Counted from the first letter of the stretch, positions 1-11,284 are shown. The stretch: DNA of 61,076 nucleotides from Isochrysis galbana (GCA_018136815.1 CM030931.1:8939805-9000880); one strand, 5' to 3'. Notes: generated by a model from the sequence alone, not told the origin. Program-made: numbers and translations.

Positions 1-213
1 CCCCCCTCCGCCCATTCGCGGCCGGATCGGCTCGAGAATGTGTGCTGCGACCTGCTCGGCCGTGAGGGACGCCGCAACTTTCAGCACGAGCGTCTTGGCG
101 AATCCCGATGTGAGCGCGCCCACGAAAGAGGGTGGCAGCTGGTCAGTGGCGAGCTCGATCCCCTTATGCTTAATCAGTGCAAGCTTCGCGCCAATGCGGT
201 CGGCGTAGAGGGC
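1..213 (-). CDS. Partial exon, chalcone-isomerase-like protein
   Basis: The minus strand is open through the window edge and reads as a compact globular C-terminal half. It contains ALYADRIGAKLAL, then a segment ending in FVGALTSGFAKTLVLKV, then TAEQVAAHILEPIRPRM. This order (a 'Y-x-D-x-x-GA' turn, a lysine-threonine-leucine beta strand, then an 'S/T-x-EQ' helix ending in RPRM) is what chalcone-isomerase-like proteins show around their ligand cleft. In algae and fungi such proteins bind fatty acids or have unknown roles, so true flavonoid isomerase activity should not be assumed. The exon continues beyond base 1. Its 5' boundary is not fixed: the frame stays open into a C/T-rich stretch near 215-260 with a possible acceptor near 270. 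It is the only feature in the first 300 bases. Family assignment is from motif memory, not a search. Confidence 0.4.
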
Positions 214-528
214 GAGAGCGAAGAGAGAAGGTACGGGAGGAGAGGACGAGCGCAACGAGAAGGAGAGGAGTGTCCTATGTGGTGCAGGGGCGGTACGTAC
301 GCCAAGACCGACGAGCGGCTGTCCAGCTCGTTCCTCCGCAAAACTGAGCCGTGTGATGGGCTCGAGCCGCTCCGCCGCCCTCGCTGGAGCGCAGAGAAGC
401 AGCAGCAGCAGACAGAGCCCGAGACTCCGCGTGCCGCCCATCCGGCCGGCGCCGTCCCCTCGCCACACGCTGCTGCCCCCTTCCGCTCCCTCCCCTTCCG
501 GTATATATATGTATATATATGTTACCCC

Positions 529-832
529 CCAGGAGCCAACGCCCCCCAGGAGCTCTCGGGGGCCCCCAGGAGCTATCGGGGGGAAATTTTCTCCCGATCG
601 CCAACAGCCCCACCGAGAGCTACCGGGGGACCGAGAAAATCCCCCGAGAGCTGTTGGGAGATTTTACCTCCCCCGGGGAGCTATCGCGTTTTAAGGTCGG
701 CCCCCAATAGCTATCGGGGGCGAAAGGCGGCCCCCGATAGCTATTGGGGGGAAAACGACGGGCGCCGATAGCTATTGGGGGAAAACGACGGGCGCCGAGA
801 GCTATCGGGGGGCTGTCCTCGAGCCCCCAGGC
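529..832. repeat. Array of palindromic AGCTATCGGGGG units
   Basis: About eight variants of a self-complementary unit, CCCCCGATAGCTATCGGGGG, follow one another with A/T-rich spacers such as GAAAATTT and AAAACGACGGG. Each unit can fold on itself and neighbouring units can pair. A shorter copy with the same leader (GTTACCCCC, AGGAGCCAACGCCCCCC) and the same unit order lies at 24072-24215, so this is a dispersed family and not a local expansion. Confidence 0.8.
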
Positions 833-1222
833 GCTATTCCCCCTCGTAAGCTGTCAGGGTGCCTGTCCCATTTCGCTGGCAGTCACCTCGTACTCTGTCT
901 CTGTTCATACCTCAATCTTACGGTGCTGTTACGATCAATCTTCAATCTTATGGTCGTTCTTATGGCGGTGCCTTGCGACTTTTCGACACTACAACGAAAC
1001 TCTCGTCGGTGAGAGTATGGAGATAAGGGTGTTTATTCAAGAAAACGGGTGTTTATGGAAGAAAACGATGGCTGCAACTCACCCAGGAAATCCTTTCTTC
1101 TTCTTCATATCGCACTCTCTCGCTCCCGCACCGCATGTCACAGATGACGCCCTCACCCCTTCTCAATGCCCCTTCCGCTGCTGCAGGTGTGACACCGCAG
1201 CAGTGGGAGGAGGCAAAGAGAC

Positions 1223-1325
1223 TCCCAGCGCCCTCCCCCAGCGCCCTCCCCCAGCGCCCTCCCCCAGCGCCCTCCCCCAGCGCCCTCCCCCCCAGCGCCC
1301 TCCCCCAGCGCCCTCCCCCCCAGCG
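1223..1325. repeat. 13-bp minisatellite (AGCGCCCTCCCCC)n
   Basis: About eight tandem copies of AGCGCCCTCCCCC, with one or two copies carrying an extra C. No gene context is visible. Confidence 0.85.
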
Positions 1326-1739
1326 CGTTCGCTTTCGTGGTGGTGTGCGGCGGCTCCGGCGCAGCGGGAACGTAGAACGTAGCTAGCTAGCATGGCGGCG
1401 GTAGTAAGTTGGTTGTAGGTGGTTGTGTCGGCCTGGGCTTGCTGTAGTTGATTGAAGTCTTGCAGCTAGTGCTTTCTAGTACCCAGATTAGCGAATGGAC
1501 GGTGTTTCCCACTTCTTGACATTGTCGATGCCATTGTGCACTTTGCGCCCGTTCCGAGCTCATAAAATGTGGTTTATGATCTCCGGCTGAGGCTCGTTTG
1601 GAGAGGCAGGAGAGGCCAGGGGCTGTGCCAAAGCCTCCACTGCTCCCTGAGATGCCTGGCTGGTCCTCTGAGAGCCCCCTCGGGACCTCTGAGAGCAGGT
1701 CAAGGCGTGCGCCATGGGCACGCGCCGCAAGAGAGGGCG

Positions 1740-2100
1740 AAGAGAGAATGGAGTGTTGTCTGTGTTCGTCGTCCTGCCGTCAGTCGTCATCCGTCGCTCT
1801 CGTTCTCGTCCTCGCGCTCTCGTCTTTCACTGACACCCTACAATCTCGCCTTTCTTCAGACTCCTCGCCAGCCCCTGCCAACACCGCCCTCCCCTCGCTC
1901 GCCCTCGCCTCTCGCCGCTCGCTCGATGTCGCTTTCGCCGCCGTCCTCGCGTCCTCGCCCTCGCCCAAGCCCGCTTGCCCGCCTTCCTCTGCTGACGGGC
2001 TTCAGCCCGTCAGCGTCTCCGAAGTCGTCTCCCTCGCCGCGCCTGCCGCCGGCTTGCCTCCCTTTTGCGCTCATTGCCCTCAGACCTAGTGGGTCATCCC
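1740..2100 (+). repeat. Dispersed repeat family B, copy 1
   Basis: This segment runs from a CGTCATCCGTCGCTCTCG motif, through a C/T-rich middle with GATGTCGCT, to a hairpin with 10-bp arms (CTGACGGGCT / AGCCCGTCAG) and a tail ending near GGGTCATCCCA. The same order occurs at 9640-9965 (+), 24218-24440 (-) and, lacking the hairpin half, 60440-60600 (+). It looks like a non-autonomous element. Open frames in it are shared only because the DNA is shared. Confidence 0.75.
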
Positions 2101-2699
2101 AATTCGTCACTGATCGCGGCTGTAAGTGCAACTGCTTAACTATCTTCACGTATCTCGGGCGCGTTGTTCTAGCTGCTAGCGTACACCTGGTCCAACGACC
2201 AACGATAGAAAATTTGGGCCTCCGGATTACAAGAGTCTATTTCAACCCTGTCTCCCCCACCTCTAAAGAAGAACATCGGGTCGCACCTTCTCATTGGCAT
2301 AGAAGCATTTGCATATTGTGCGCACCACACTGCCTCAGTTGTTGGCGCGCGCATTTACCCTCCCTCTCTCTCCCTACATGCGCGCCCCGCCGCCCACCTC
2401 CGCCACCTCAGCACCGCGACTAAGCACATGCCAACAAGTATCAGGCAGCAACGTCTGCTACACTATAGGCAGCTAGGCGCAGCGCGCAATCACGACCGAA
2501 TCATGTGCGAGTGCCGCAAAGGAAACTCCAGGTGAAAAGTGGGAAAATAAGAGCAACGGGGAAAGTGAGACATACAAGCACCCAACCACAAAGGCACCCA
2601 AGTGTTTCCCCCATTCCATGATGTTTTCAATCAATCGCGCTGACTCGTGTGCCACCCAGTGAAAGGACCGATAACGAGGACTCGTGCCCGTTGGAGCTC

Positions 2700-5600
2700 T
2701 CAGCACCGACAGCTATCGCCGCCGTTCCGATGGCGATAGAAACCACGAAAAAGGTCATCAGGATAGAACTCGGAGGCGCACGAGTACGCCGAGCCGCCGT
2801 AGCGTGAGCGACTCACGCGTTCAGCATCGTATTTCGAGCGCGCTGAAGCACTTGACAGCACCTCATAGCTCCGTTGCACCTCGATGAACAACCTTTGGGC
2901 CTCGGCACGCTCAGCCTCGCTCCCGTTGTTCTTGTCTGGATGGTACTTGAGCGCCAAACCTCGGTAGGCCTTTTTCACCTCTGCAGGCTTGGCATGTACA
3001 CCGATGCCAAGAACTTCATAATGACAGCGCTCACGCTGCGCAGCGGAGCTTGGCGGTGGTGGCGCATTTCGTCCTGGCACGGCGCCGGCGCGGCCGCCGT
3101 ACCTTCCACTGCGGGTGCCGGCTTGAGAGCGTGCCGAGCCATGATGACCACTTGTGGTGCTACCCTGGCCCGAAAACCCCGCGCCACCGCCACCGGAACG
3201 AAGTTCGACGATGCGCCTGGCTGCCTCGACGCCGATAGCACCGTGAGGATCGTTTCGCTTGGCGAGCGCAAAATCGTCAATGGCAAGGTGCCGCTTTCCC
3301 GCCCGCAGTCGAAGCTCGGCACGTCGCAAATAGGCCTTAGCATACGAGGCATCCAAGGCGATTGCCATGTTACAATCCGAGAGAGCTTGCTCGAGGAGCG
3401 ATGGCTGCCGGCCATGCGCGGCAGCACGATTGCAAAAGAGGATCGCGTTGAAGCGGCCATGGCATGGGTCGACTTGCAACCCTCGAGTATAACCGGCGGC
3501 CGCCGCTGCCCATTCGCCACTTTTGAAAGCAGCGTTGCCTGCGGCGCGGGCTGCTTCCAGCTTTCGTGCAAGCCGGAGAAGCTGCTTGGCTTCTGCGGGA
3601 GTGCCGGGGCGTGACATGGCCTCAGCCAGCTTGTCCGCAGCGGCAACAAGCTGTCCCTCGTCGTATAGCACTCGGCCCAAAGTGAAGCACCATAATGCGC
3701 CATGCGAAGGGCCAGAAGCATCGGGTCGGGAGAGAGCATCCTCGCAGAGAGCGCGTGCTTCGGCGAAGCGACCGCCAACCGCCAAAAGCTCAGCTTTACG
3801 CGCACGCTACGCGATCACGGAGGGAGGTAGGGGAAAGGGTGAGCTCCTCTAGGGCGAACGCCATGGAGGTGATGCTGCAAGAGGGAAGTGTCCTCATGCC
3901 CATAGGAGCGAACGATGACAAGGTACAGAGTGCAGAGTACGTGCAAGGCGCGGAAGGCCGAGGCAGGGCAAAGCCGCAAGGCGGTCTCGCTTGCGCAAGC
4001 ACTTGCGCACCAGAGTCGCATTGTGAGTGCAACGCCGACAGGATGCATCAAGTCGCGCGCTGAGCTCATGATAGGCCTGCCTGGAGCTACACTGCGCGCC
4101 TGCGCGGCGCAGTGCCGCCAGCTCGTTTCCGACGCGAGAAATCTCCTTCTCAGATTCCGCGCACATCCTCAGTCCATTTTGACCATCCGCAGCCGCCCCA
4201 GCCTCCACGGCGCGCTCGTAGAGTTCGGCCGCGCGCGCATACTCGCCGAGGCTCATGTGGACGTGTGCGGCCCGCAGCAACGCTTTGGGGAGGGCCGGAT
4301 CCTCATGAAGGGCAGCGCGGCTCGCGTGGAGGGCCTCGTCCATTCGGCCAAGCTGCGTAAGCGCAGCTGCGCAATTGGCGTGGTAGGAGGCAGCACGAGA
4401 GCATACAGCCGTGCCTCCTGCCCCCGATTTATGCCATAGAGGGTGAGCACCCAGCGCACCAAGCGCACGCTGATAGAAGGCCAAGGCGGCGGCATAGTTC
4501 TTCGCCTCGTACTCACCGTTGCCTCGGCCTTTCAGGTGGTCGGCAGCCTTCCATGCGGGTGCAGCGGCTGCCTCCTCGGCCGTGCAGCTCGGACCGGACG
4601 ACCCCGCAGCCACCACGTCGTTGTCGGCCTTTGCGCGCGTGGCAGATATTGAGCACTGAGATGTGGCTCGATGCTCAGACACCTGTTGACGCGCGAACGG
4701 CGAGTCTGGCACGCCGTGACTGGCATAGTCGTTAGTAGGTGTCCGACCTTGAGCGGATCCGCGCCGACGGGCCCGTCTTCTGGAATCACTCGAGGCGGCC
4801 CCGCGATCGTCATCAGTCGAATGGAAGGAAGCGGCAAAGGGAGCTACACCGGCGGCGGGGTATGCCGGCACGGGAGGCTCGACGGTTGCGGCTGCCGTGG
4901 GCACCTCGGGAATGCTCCCCTTGAACGCAGCACCGGATGCAATGGAGGGCGCTGCATCAAACGGGTTGCGACAGAAGCTACCCGGAACCTCCGAACCCGG
5001 GTTGAATGCGCAATTCCACGAGGATTGCGCCAGCGATGACGCAGCAGCTTGTGCCGCCGCCGCATCGAGCGTGGGACTAGACATTGGCTGCGGCAAGTCC
5101 GCCGACGCCGAAGCGCTCTTGGCGTCTCGCACGGTTTGCTCATACTTGGCAATCTTGGCGGAGGTGACCATCTCGGGCTCCTCGACGAGTGAGGACCAGT
5201 GGCGGTAAAACTCTGATGCGCGCATGCCCGACTCGTTGCACACACGATGGAGCCGTTGGATGAGATGTGGATCGAAGACGTTGCGAAACACGTCAGCTAT
5301 CTCGCACATGCTGACGGTGTGGTGGGATTGGGGCCGTGCTGCCGACGGCAAAGGCTGCGACTGGGGCGGAGCGGCCGCGGGCACTGCAGGTGGAGGGTTG
5401 GAAGCCTTCTGCTCCGTCAGCCCGAGGTCTCGCAAGAGGCTGGACAACCCTCGGGCCTCGCCGCATGCGCCGCGCCTCTCCCGTCGGTCGGAGCCACGAC
5501 GGCGTCTTGATGCGCGCCGTGGGGTCTCCTCCGCAGCGCCAATCGAGAAGCGGGCTGCTTCCACATCATCCGCAGCACCGGGACATGGGCCCGCTGGTGT

Positions 5601-6548
5601 CGAGGGTGGTGACGTGGGCGCAGAGGCTGATGAAGGCGAATGTGCCGGCGGCATGTCTTTGAGCTCCATCTCATCAGCCAAGGGCACATCCGCAAGGCTT
5701 CGCATCCCGTGCGCTGTCCCGACCGCTACTCCCGGCGCTGGCCCTCCACAGCTTGTTTGTGTGCCTCGGGCGGCGCCATCCGACAGGTCGAACGGCATCG
5801 GTGGTGTCGAGGGGGCCTCAGTCGACATCCGACGCGTCGAGGTGGAGCAGCGTGCTCGGGCCTTCCTGCTTCCTTTCCGCGCCGACCCTGCGCGAGGGCT
5901 GCCACCTGCACCCAAGCTGAATGACGTGGCCTCCCGCGACGCGTGCGAAGAGGCGACAGACCCATGCAGGCCCTCGGGTGGCGTCACAAAGGCGTCGGAT
6001 CCGAGCGCCTCAGTGGACGAGCCAGTCCACGACGGTGCGTGCGGGACTGCTCGCGGCGTCGAGTGAGGCGCGGAGGAGGGGTCGGCGTCGAGCGAGACGG
6101 ACATGGGCACAGCCGACGTTGGGCCGGAGGCGGGAGTGAACGATGCGACGGGAGTCGAATCTGCAAAGGGAGTGGGCGGAGCGGGCGGCGGAGGCGGTGC
6201 TGCGGACCTCGGTTGTGAGCGGTGTGGGGGGGGAGGAGTGGCCGCGTGGATACGAGCGTGGAGCAAGTGCTCTAGCTGAGCGTCTGAGAGCTGTGCGAGC
6301 ATTCTTCGCTGGTGCTCTGTGAGAGTCTCCAAGAAGGCCTCTGGTGTAGCGGAGGAGGTGTGGGAGGGCTGAGTGCAGAGGGAGCGCGAACTGTGGGACG
6401 GGTGTGAAGAGAGGACGCGGGGGCTGTGGGAAGGCTGTGGCATGGTTGTGGGGGCCTTGGACGAGAGGGAGGAGGGGGAGGAAGAGGAGGGAGGGTGGAA
6501 CCAGAGGTTCTCTTTGAGGGAAGGGGCGTAGGGGTCGGTGGAGGCCAT
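2700..6548 (-). CDS. TPR and J-domain co-chaperone (DNAJC7-like)
   Basis: This is a probable Hsp40-type co-chaperone that would stimulate Hsp70 ATPase through its J domain and bind Hsp70/Hsp90 tails through TPRs, in cytosol or nucleus. Exon 1 is 6548-4011 and exon 2 is 3806-2700. The 204-nt intron has donor GTGCGC, acceptor GTAG and phase 0, and gives about 1214 residues. Residues 1 to about 650 are Ser/Pro/Ala-rich and look disordered. TPR-like helices start near residue 672 ([20 protein letters not shown]) and continue across the intron ([17 protein letters not shown]) in the two-cluster layout of DNAJC7. The J domain follows near residue 1105 (HYEVLGI), with the essential HPD at about 1133 (LKYHPDKNN). 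No Cys-rich or substrate domain follows, and the protein ends soon after the J domain. DNAJC7 is usually about 500 residues, so the long N-terminal extension is unusual. The start ATG at 6548 is the first after the purine/pyrimidine tract. Confidence 0.85.
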
Positions 6549-6921
6549 GGGGGTGGAGGAGGAGGAGGAGGGGGAAGGGCGAGCGGGTTGAGGGGGAAGG
6601 GAGGAGGGAGGGGGGAGAGGTGGCGGGGGGGAAGCGGGAGAGGGAGGGGAGAAAGGGGGAGGGGGGGCGAGGGGAGGCAGAGGGGGGGGAGGGGCGCGAG
6701 GGAGAGGAGAGGAGAGGGAGAGATTGAAAAACGGGGTGGTGGATAGGGAAAAGTAGAGGCGAGGAGCGAGGAGAAACAGGGGGGGGGAGAGAGAGAGAGA
6801 GAGAGAGAGTAGAGAAGGAGTGTGGGGGGAGCGAGAGAGGGTGAGAGGAGGAGGGGGGAAAGCGAGGAGAAGAGAGGGTGGCAGAGAGAGAGAAGAGGGA
6901 GCGCGAGAACCACTTAGAGAG

Positions 6922-6962
<41 letters not shown>

Positions 6963-7095
6963 AGAGAGAGAGAGGAGAGAGAGGAGAGGGAGTAGAAGAA
7001 CGCGACGAGATAGAGAAGTATATTGCCAGAGAGGAGGGGCCGTGGGCGGGGCGGCACACCACCCACCTTTTGTTCTCTTCTTCTTGTTCTAAACA

Positions 7096-7136
<41 letters not shown>

Positions 7137-7190
7137 AGAGAGAGAGGGAGAGGGAGAGTAGAGCGAGAGAGAGAGGGGGGGAAGGGAGGG
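6549..7190 (-). promoter_or_regulatory. Pyrimidine-rich leader/promoter tract of the TPR-DnaJ gene
   Basis: On the plus strand this is almost pure G/A, including (GA)n runs at about 6787-6810, 6926-6958 and 7098-7130. On the sense strand of the downstream gene it is a (CT)n tract ending at the start codon. The same arrangement precedes each host gene in the window. Whether it lies in the 5' UTR or promoter cannot be told from sequence. Confidence 0.5.
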
Positions 7191-7629
7191 GGGGAGGTGC
7201 TCTGAAGAGCATAATCATTCTTCCAGTTATTTCTTTCTCGCCCTCCCCCCCCCTCCCTCTCTCTCTCTCTTCGAGCCGGGAAGTCCTCTCTTGCTCCGCT
7301 TGCTGGGCCGCGGCTGGATGTGCAGAGAATGGATTTTGTACTCCTGTGCGCGCGCGGGGGGGGAAGGAGGGGGGGGGGGGCGGGGGGGGGCGGGAAAAAG
7401 GGGGGGGGGGGGCGGGGGGGGGGGGGGCGGAGAGGGCCTCGCCCTTCGATTCAAACGCACACGCGCACGAGGACAGCGCGCGGGGGGGGGAAGGGTAGAA
7501 AGTAGAGAGGGCAGCAGCAGGTGAGACGTGTACTTCTTTCTACAAGACTGCGAGAAGTGTACTCTAGAGGCTGCCGCTTCGTGGACAAGCGCGCTTCGTG
7601 GACAAGACACCGCCCCCCCATAGCCTCCC
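7191..7629. other. G-homopolymer-rich spacer
   Basis: Contains several long G runs (7370-7440), a T-rich spot at 7220-7260 and no recognisable gene. The G runs are candidate quadruplex-forming DNA and a likely source of sequencing errors. Confidence 0.4.
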
Positions 7630-8520
7630 ATGGCCCGCAGCAAGCCCGCGCGCAAACCCCAGGCTATCTGGGGCCAGTACACGGTCCAAGCTCGTGACTC
7701 TCGAGCCGAAGAGCGCGCGCGCGTCGTGCAAGACGTCCGGCAAGCTGCTGCGTACGTTCGGGAGAAAGGCGTCGGTGTGCGTGCAGCACTAGCTACTGGC
7801 CACTTCCCTGCAGCAACAAAAGGGAAGGTCGAGTGGGAGCTGAGGAGGAACCCCTCTAATGATGACTCCGCCCGGGACGCCAATACACAGGTGCTCACCA
7901 ATGCTCAATGCTGAGCGCCTGAAATTGGCCTCTTGGATACTCGCACGCGCAGACGCTCACGACCCCCAGACACGCCATCAGATATCTGTTCAGGTTCGGA
8001 GACTGTTGTCGGAGCGCTACAAGTTCAACAAGTCGAGAAAATTCGGCAAGGGCTCCATTCCTCTCAATACCAACGAGCTCAACCACGTCAACTCCGACGT
8101 CGATCTATCACACACCTTCTTCCAGCGCATCTACCCATGGTGGCGCGCACGTGGCATCAACATCTCCGAGGGCGTGTCGCGAGCAGAGGAGGAGAGGAGG
8201 TCGAGGAAGAGGACAGAGGTGCTTGTACAAAACCATTTCTTTGGCGAGTACGGCTTGGAGCGTGAACTCATTGACGCGGGCATCATGGATCCTCACACAA
8301 AGGTAGCTGCGACTCTTGTACCTTGCTTGCGCTTTCAACACACACGCACGCGCCACGAATGAGCTGACTTTGCCTCCCTCTCTTTGCGCTTCCCTCTTCA
8401 CCTCAGGTCATCAACGATCCGCGGCGCATTTTGAATGGGGATGAAACCCCGCAGCCCCTCGACGTGCCGCAGCGAGGTCAGCGCGCCAAGGTTGCAAAGA
8501 GGTCAATAGCTTTTGTCATC
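7630..8520 (+). pseudogene. Truncated DDE-type transposase fragment
   Basis: The plus strand encodes a transposase-like N-terminal part, with an apparent frame change near 7890. One frame starts MARSKPARKPQAIWG. A second runs from about 7900 with helix-turn-helix-like text (LKLASWILARA, LLSERYKFNKSRKFGKG). A 104-nt intron (8303-8406, GTAGCT...CTCAG) joins DPHTK to VINDPRRILNGDETPQ. The 'NGDETP' motif matches the first catalytic Asp context of pogo/Tc1-type DDE enzymes. Homology stops at about 8520, where AT-rich 32-bp repeats begin, so the rest of the catalytic core is missing. This is a dead fragment of a DNA transposon. The family (pogo-like versus another DDE group) is uncertain. Confidence 0.6.
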
Positions 8521-8523
8521 ACA

Positions 8524-8590
8524 GCTATCTTGATAGATAGAGATAGTGCTCCTTCGCTATCTTGATAGATAGAGATAGTGCTTTTGCTGG
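8524..8590 (+). repeat. Two-copy 32-bp repeat (CTATCTTGATAGATAGAGAT)
   Basis: Two tandem copies of a 32-bp unit directly abut the broken transposase. The reverse complement of the same two-copy module is at 17204-17262, downstream of a hAT fragment, so it is probably a transposon-end sequence. Confidence 0.75.
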
Positions 8591-8646
8591 GTAGATAGCC
8601 TAATATCTTGATATCTGTCTATCATGTTCAGCACAGCCTTAGAGCG

Positions 8647-9690
8647 TTAGACGAGAGCGAGAGCGACGAGAGCGAGAGCGACGGATGACGACTGCCGTGC
8701 ATGCAGCGGCTAGTTTTTTAAGATTTTTTTTCTCCATCCATTCGGATTTATTGTTTCATTCGCCCTTCGGATTTATTGTTTCATTCGCTCTTCGGATTTA
8801 TTCGCTCTTCGCTCTTCGCTCATTCGGTCTCGTTCAGGATTGCTCTTCTGCCTTTCTCGTGGCTTGTTCGGAGCTCTCCGATATCCGTTAGGTTCTCTTC
8901 TTTCCTCGCGGGACGCTCGATCCTAGCAGGGGGGTGTCGCATTCGCGAATCGACGCTCGTTAGGCTTCTCTTCGTCGTTCGGTATTTATCGTTATAATTC
9001 TCTCGTTCTCGTCCTCGGTCAAAAGCTTCGCTTGGACGCATAGGATCTTGGGTTGTGGAGCGCCCTCTCTCTTACTCTCGAAGAGAAGGGAAGTTTCCCC
9101 ACCTTTCTCCCTCCTAGGCGCCTCGCAAATAGGTTTAATTCGCTATCTTCTCCGCGTTTCTCTATCTACTTCAGTGATTGCATTCAGGTTTAATTTGCAA
9201 TCTCTTCGCATCTCCCCCTTAGGCACACCGCACTTCTTTCGTCTTATTCGATAGGTCTCTTGGAATCCTGTGCGGCAGGATTGCCCCTCGTTTCCGTTAT
9301 GGTGCGATTCCCCTTCCAGACGGGATCGCCGACAGATCGCCTTCTGATCGTCGTCCGAAGCAGCGCGCGCGGCCTCCCCAGAACCAGCTTCTCCGCTAAT
9401 GAGGGAACTGGGAAAGGGGAAGGGGGTTGTTAGGGGTAAAGGTCGGGTTGTAGGGAGGTACACTAGCACTCTGCCTCACGTCGCACACGTAGCGGGGAAT
9501 TTTAAGAAGATTTTTTTTTTCTGATCGTCGTCCGTCGTCGTCTGGCCGGAGTGTCTGGGTTTGATTTCAGTCGAGATATGTGAGAAAGTCGTGGGGCGAG
9601 AGTCGGAGTGTTTTTCCTGGGTGTCCGTTGTCCGTCGTCCTGTCGTCGGTCGTCATCCGTCGCTCTCGCTCTCGTCGTTCTCGCCCTCGT
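8647..9690. mobile_element. Candidate element with inverted ends (family A/B composite)
   Basis: The left end, from about 8650 (GACGAGAGCGAGAGCGACGG), is the reverse complement of the right end at about 9645-9690 (CCGTCGCTCTCGCTCTCGTC), with about 40-bp arms. Between them is repeat family A (8933-9480). No coding capacity was found. It could be a non-autonomous TIR element or simply two copies of repeat B inserted head to head. Target duplication was not evident. Confidence 0.4.
8933..9480 (+). repeat. Dispersed repeat family A, copy 1
   Basis: Lower GC than its surroundings. It has the ordered landmarks TCGCGAATCGACGCTCGTTA, GTCAAAAGCTTCGCTTGGAC, TGTGGAGCGCCCTCTC, GGTTTAATTCGCTATCT and GGATTGCCCCTCGTTTC. 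A very similar copy is at 59895-60330 (+). A diverged reverse copy of its left third is at 10885-11030, and a longer reverse version is at 26480-27195. Confidence 0.85.
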
Positions 9691-9965
9691 AACACTCATA
9701 CCCAACAACCTCGCCTCTCCTTGCCAGCCCCTGCCATCACAGCCCTCCTCACACTCACCCTCGCCTCTCGCCACTCGCTCGATGTCGCTCTCGCCGCCGT
9801 CCTCGCCCTCGCTCAAGCCCGCCTGCCCGCCTTCCTCTGCTGACGGGCTTCAGCCCGTCAGCGTCTCCGAAGTCGTCTCTTCAGCCGCGCCTGCCGCCGG
9901 CTTGCCACCCTCCTCATTGCCCTCAGGCCCTATGGGCCATCCCAGTTCGTCAACTCCGTTGCCGC
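9530..9965 (+). repeat. Dispersed repeat family B, copy 2
   Basis: Directly follows family A, as at 59895-60600. It contains the GATTTCAGTCGAGATATGTG landmark, the C/T-rich middle, the hairpin with CTGACGGGCT arms at 9840-9861 and the tail TATGGGCCATCCCAG. Confidence 0.8.
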
Positions 9966-10116
9966 CTCCTAACCAACGGCCAAAGCCTCGCCACGGTTCG
10001 CCCCCTCCCCCCGAGGGTCTCCCCTGCCATCTCCCGCTGCTTTGGGTGCGGCCGGGATACCGAAAACAAAGGAATGATGGGTGAAGGGGGAGGGGGGAAA
10101 GGGAGGAGGTGGAGGG

Positions 10117-10600
10117 CCCGGATGGGCCGTCAGGTCAAAGGCCGTCAGGTATCGGAGACCTTAGACTTATATCAGGACCTTACATCAGCCTAATATCAGG
10201 TAGGCACTAAGACTATAATGTGTCATACTAGTAGTATTACACTACACTAGACACTAACGAAAACGTACAAACCAGAAACCAACTCGTCCTCAAGCAAGGC
10301 TCATCGACGACCATCTCCATCCAACTATCCCAAGCTGCAAGCTTGCCCATCAAGGCAACACGGTTATTTAGACTCAAACTCCCACGGTCTTGCAACCCTA
10401 GGTCTTCGAGCAGCCCTCAACCTCTAAACCTAGTTCAACCCATTTATTCCTACGTCGAATTTATAAGTCAATTTTAATGTTAGCGTTTACCCTTGTAATG
10501 CATAGTCACGTAGCCTGCGGCCCTTAGTATCAGGTATCAGGTCTAGAGGACCTAATATCATGATATTAGGACCTAATATTAGGCTGACGGCCCATCCGGG
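10117..10600. mobile_element. MITE with 17-bp TIR and 8-bp target duplication (hAT type)
   Basis: The perfect 17-bp terminal inverted repeat CCCGGATGGGCCGTCAG is at 10117-10133 and, reversed, at 10584-10600. The flanks carry a perfect 8-bp direct repeat GTGGAGGG (10109-10116 and 10601-10608). An 8-bp duplication is the hallmark of hAT-superfamily insertion. The 484-bp interior is AT-richer, has no open frame of note and is full of CCTAATATCAGG-like palindromic words. It is non-autonomous. The intact TIR and duplication suggest a recent insertion. Confidence 0.85.
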
Positions 10601-10884
10601 GTGGAGGGAAGGGAAGTAAGGGCTGTGTAAGCGGGAAGGTAGGATTACCTAGACCTAAGACCTAGTAGGTGTTTAGCCCAGAATCTTCAGATTTTTTTTT
10701 GAGATAGCGTCGCGCAAGTGGCGCAGCGGCGCAGGGCGAGGCCCCCAACCCCAAACGAAACGGTATCACGTCGTATCACTGTTTTTCGGTTTTCGGACTG
10801 TTCTTCGTTGTTTCCATGAAGGCCAAAAGCAGTCTGTTTTTGCTGTGTTTGGAAAACTTCTGGCTGTATTTCCCACCTAGGGAG

Positions 10885-11030
10885 GGCGCTCCATTACCAA
10901 GGTCCTAGGCGTCCACGCGAAGCTTTTGACCGAGAGCGAGAGAACGCATAGATTTCTAACGATAAATGCCGAACGATGAAGAGAGAATTCTAATTCTAAC
11001 GAGTGTCGATCCGCGGATGCGGCGCCCGCC
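10885..11030 (-). repeat. Dispersed repeat family A, partial reverse copy
   Basis: Reads on the minus strand as the family A left third (GATCGACACTCGTTAG, TCGGTCAAAAGCTTCGCG, GGAGCGCCCTCC) with scattered differences from the 8933 copy. It forms an inverted pair with that copy across the MITE. Confidence 0.7.
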
Positions 11031-11099
11031 TACCCTTAAACTCACGGCGTCATATCTATAAATAGATGGCGCACTCAGTCCAGGCTCGCTCTGGACTGG

Positions 11100-11198
11100 T
11101 GGGAGAGAGAGAGAGAGGGGGGGGGGGGGGGGGGGCTTGGGCCACGAACCTGACTGTGAGTAGTGGCGACCCCCTCACCTCTCTCTCTTCTCTCTCTT

Positions 11199-11238
<40 letters not shown>

Positions 11239-11243
11239 CCTCC

Positions 11244-11284
<41 letters not shown>

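Larger units (their letters stand above)
214..2699. other. Intergenic, repeat-rich stretch
   Basis: No convincing gene was seen. It holds a (TA)n-like spot near 502-520, the palindromic array at 529-832, a 13-bp minisatellite at 1223-1325 and a dispersed repeat copy at 1740-2100, all listed separately. Long open frames here are low-complexity, proline- or arginine-rich translations with no recognisable domain. The last 600 bases before 2700 are the 3' flank of the convergent TPR-DnaJ gene. Bases 1590-1690 weakly resemble part of the repeat at 32880-33280. Confidence 0.5.

Noticed and set aside
40-771. Long plus-strand open frame over the first 770 bases
   Set aside because: It runs antisense to the chalcone-isomerase-like exon and then through the palindromic array. 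Its translation is low complexity.
6010-7218. Long Ser/Pro/Leu-rich minus-strand frame over the leader of the TPR-DnaJ gene
   Set aside because: It is a translation of (CT)n repeat and overlaps the real gene in another frame.
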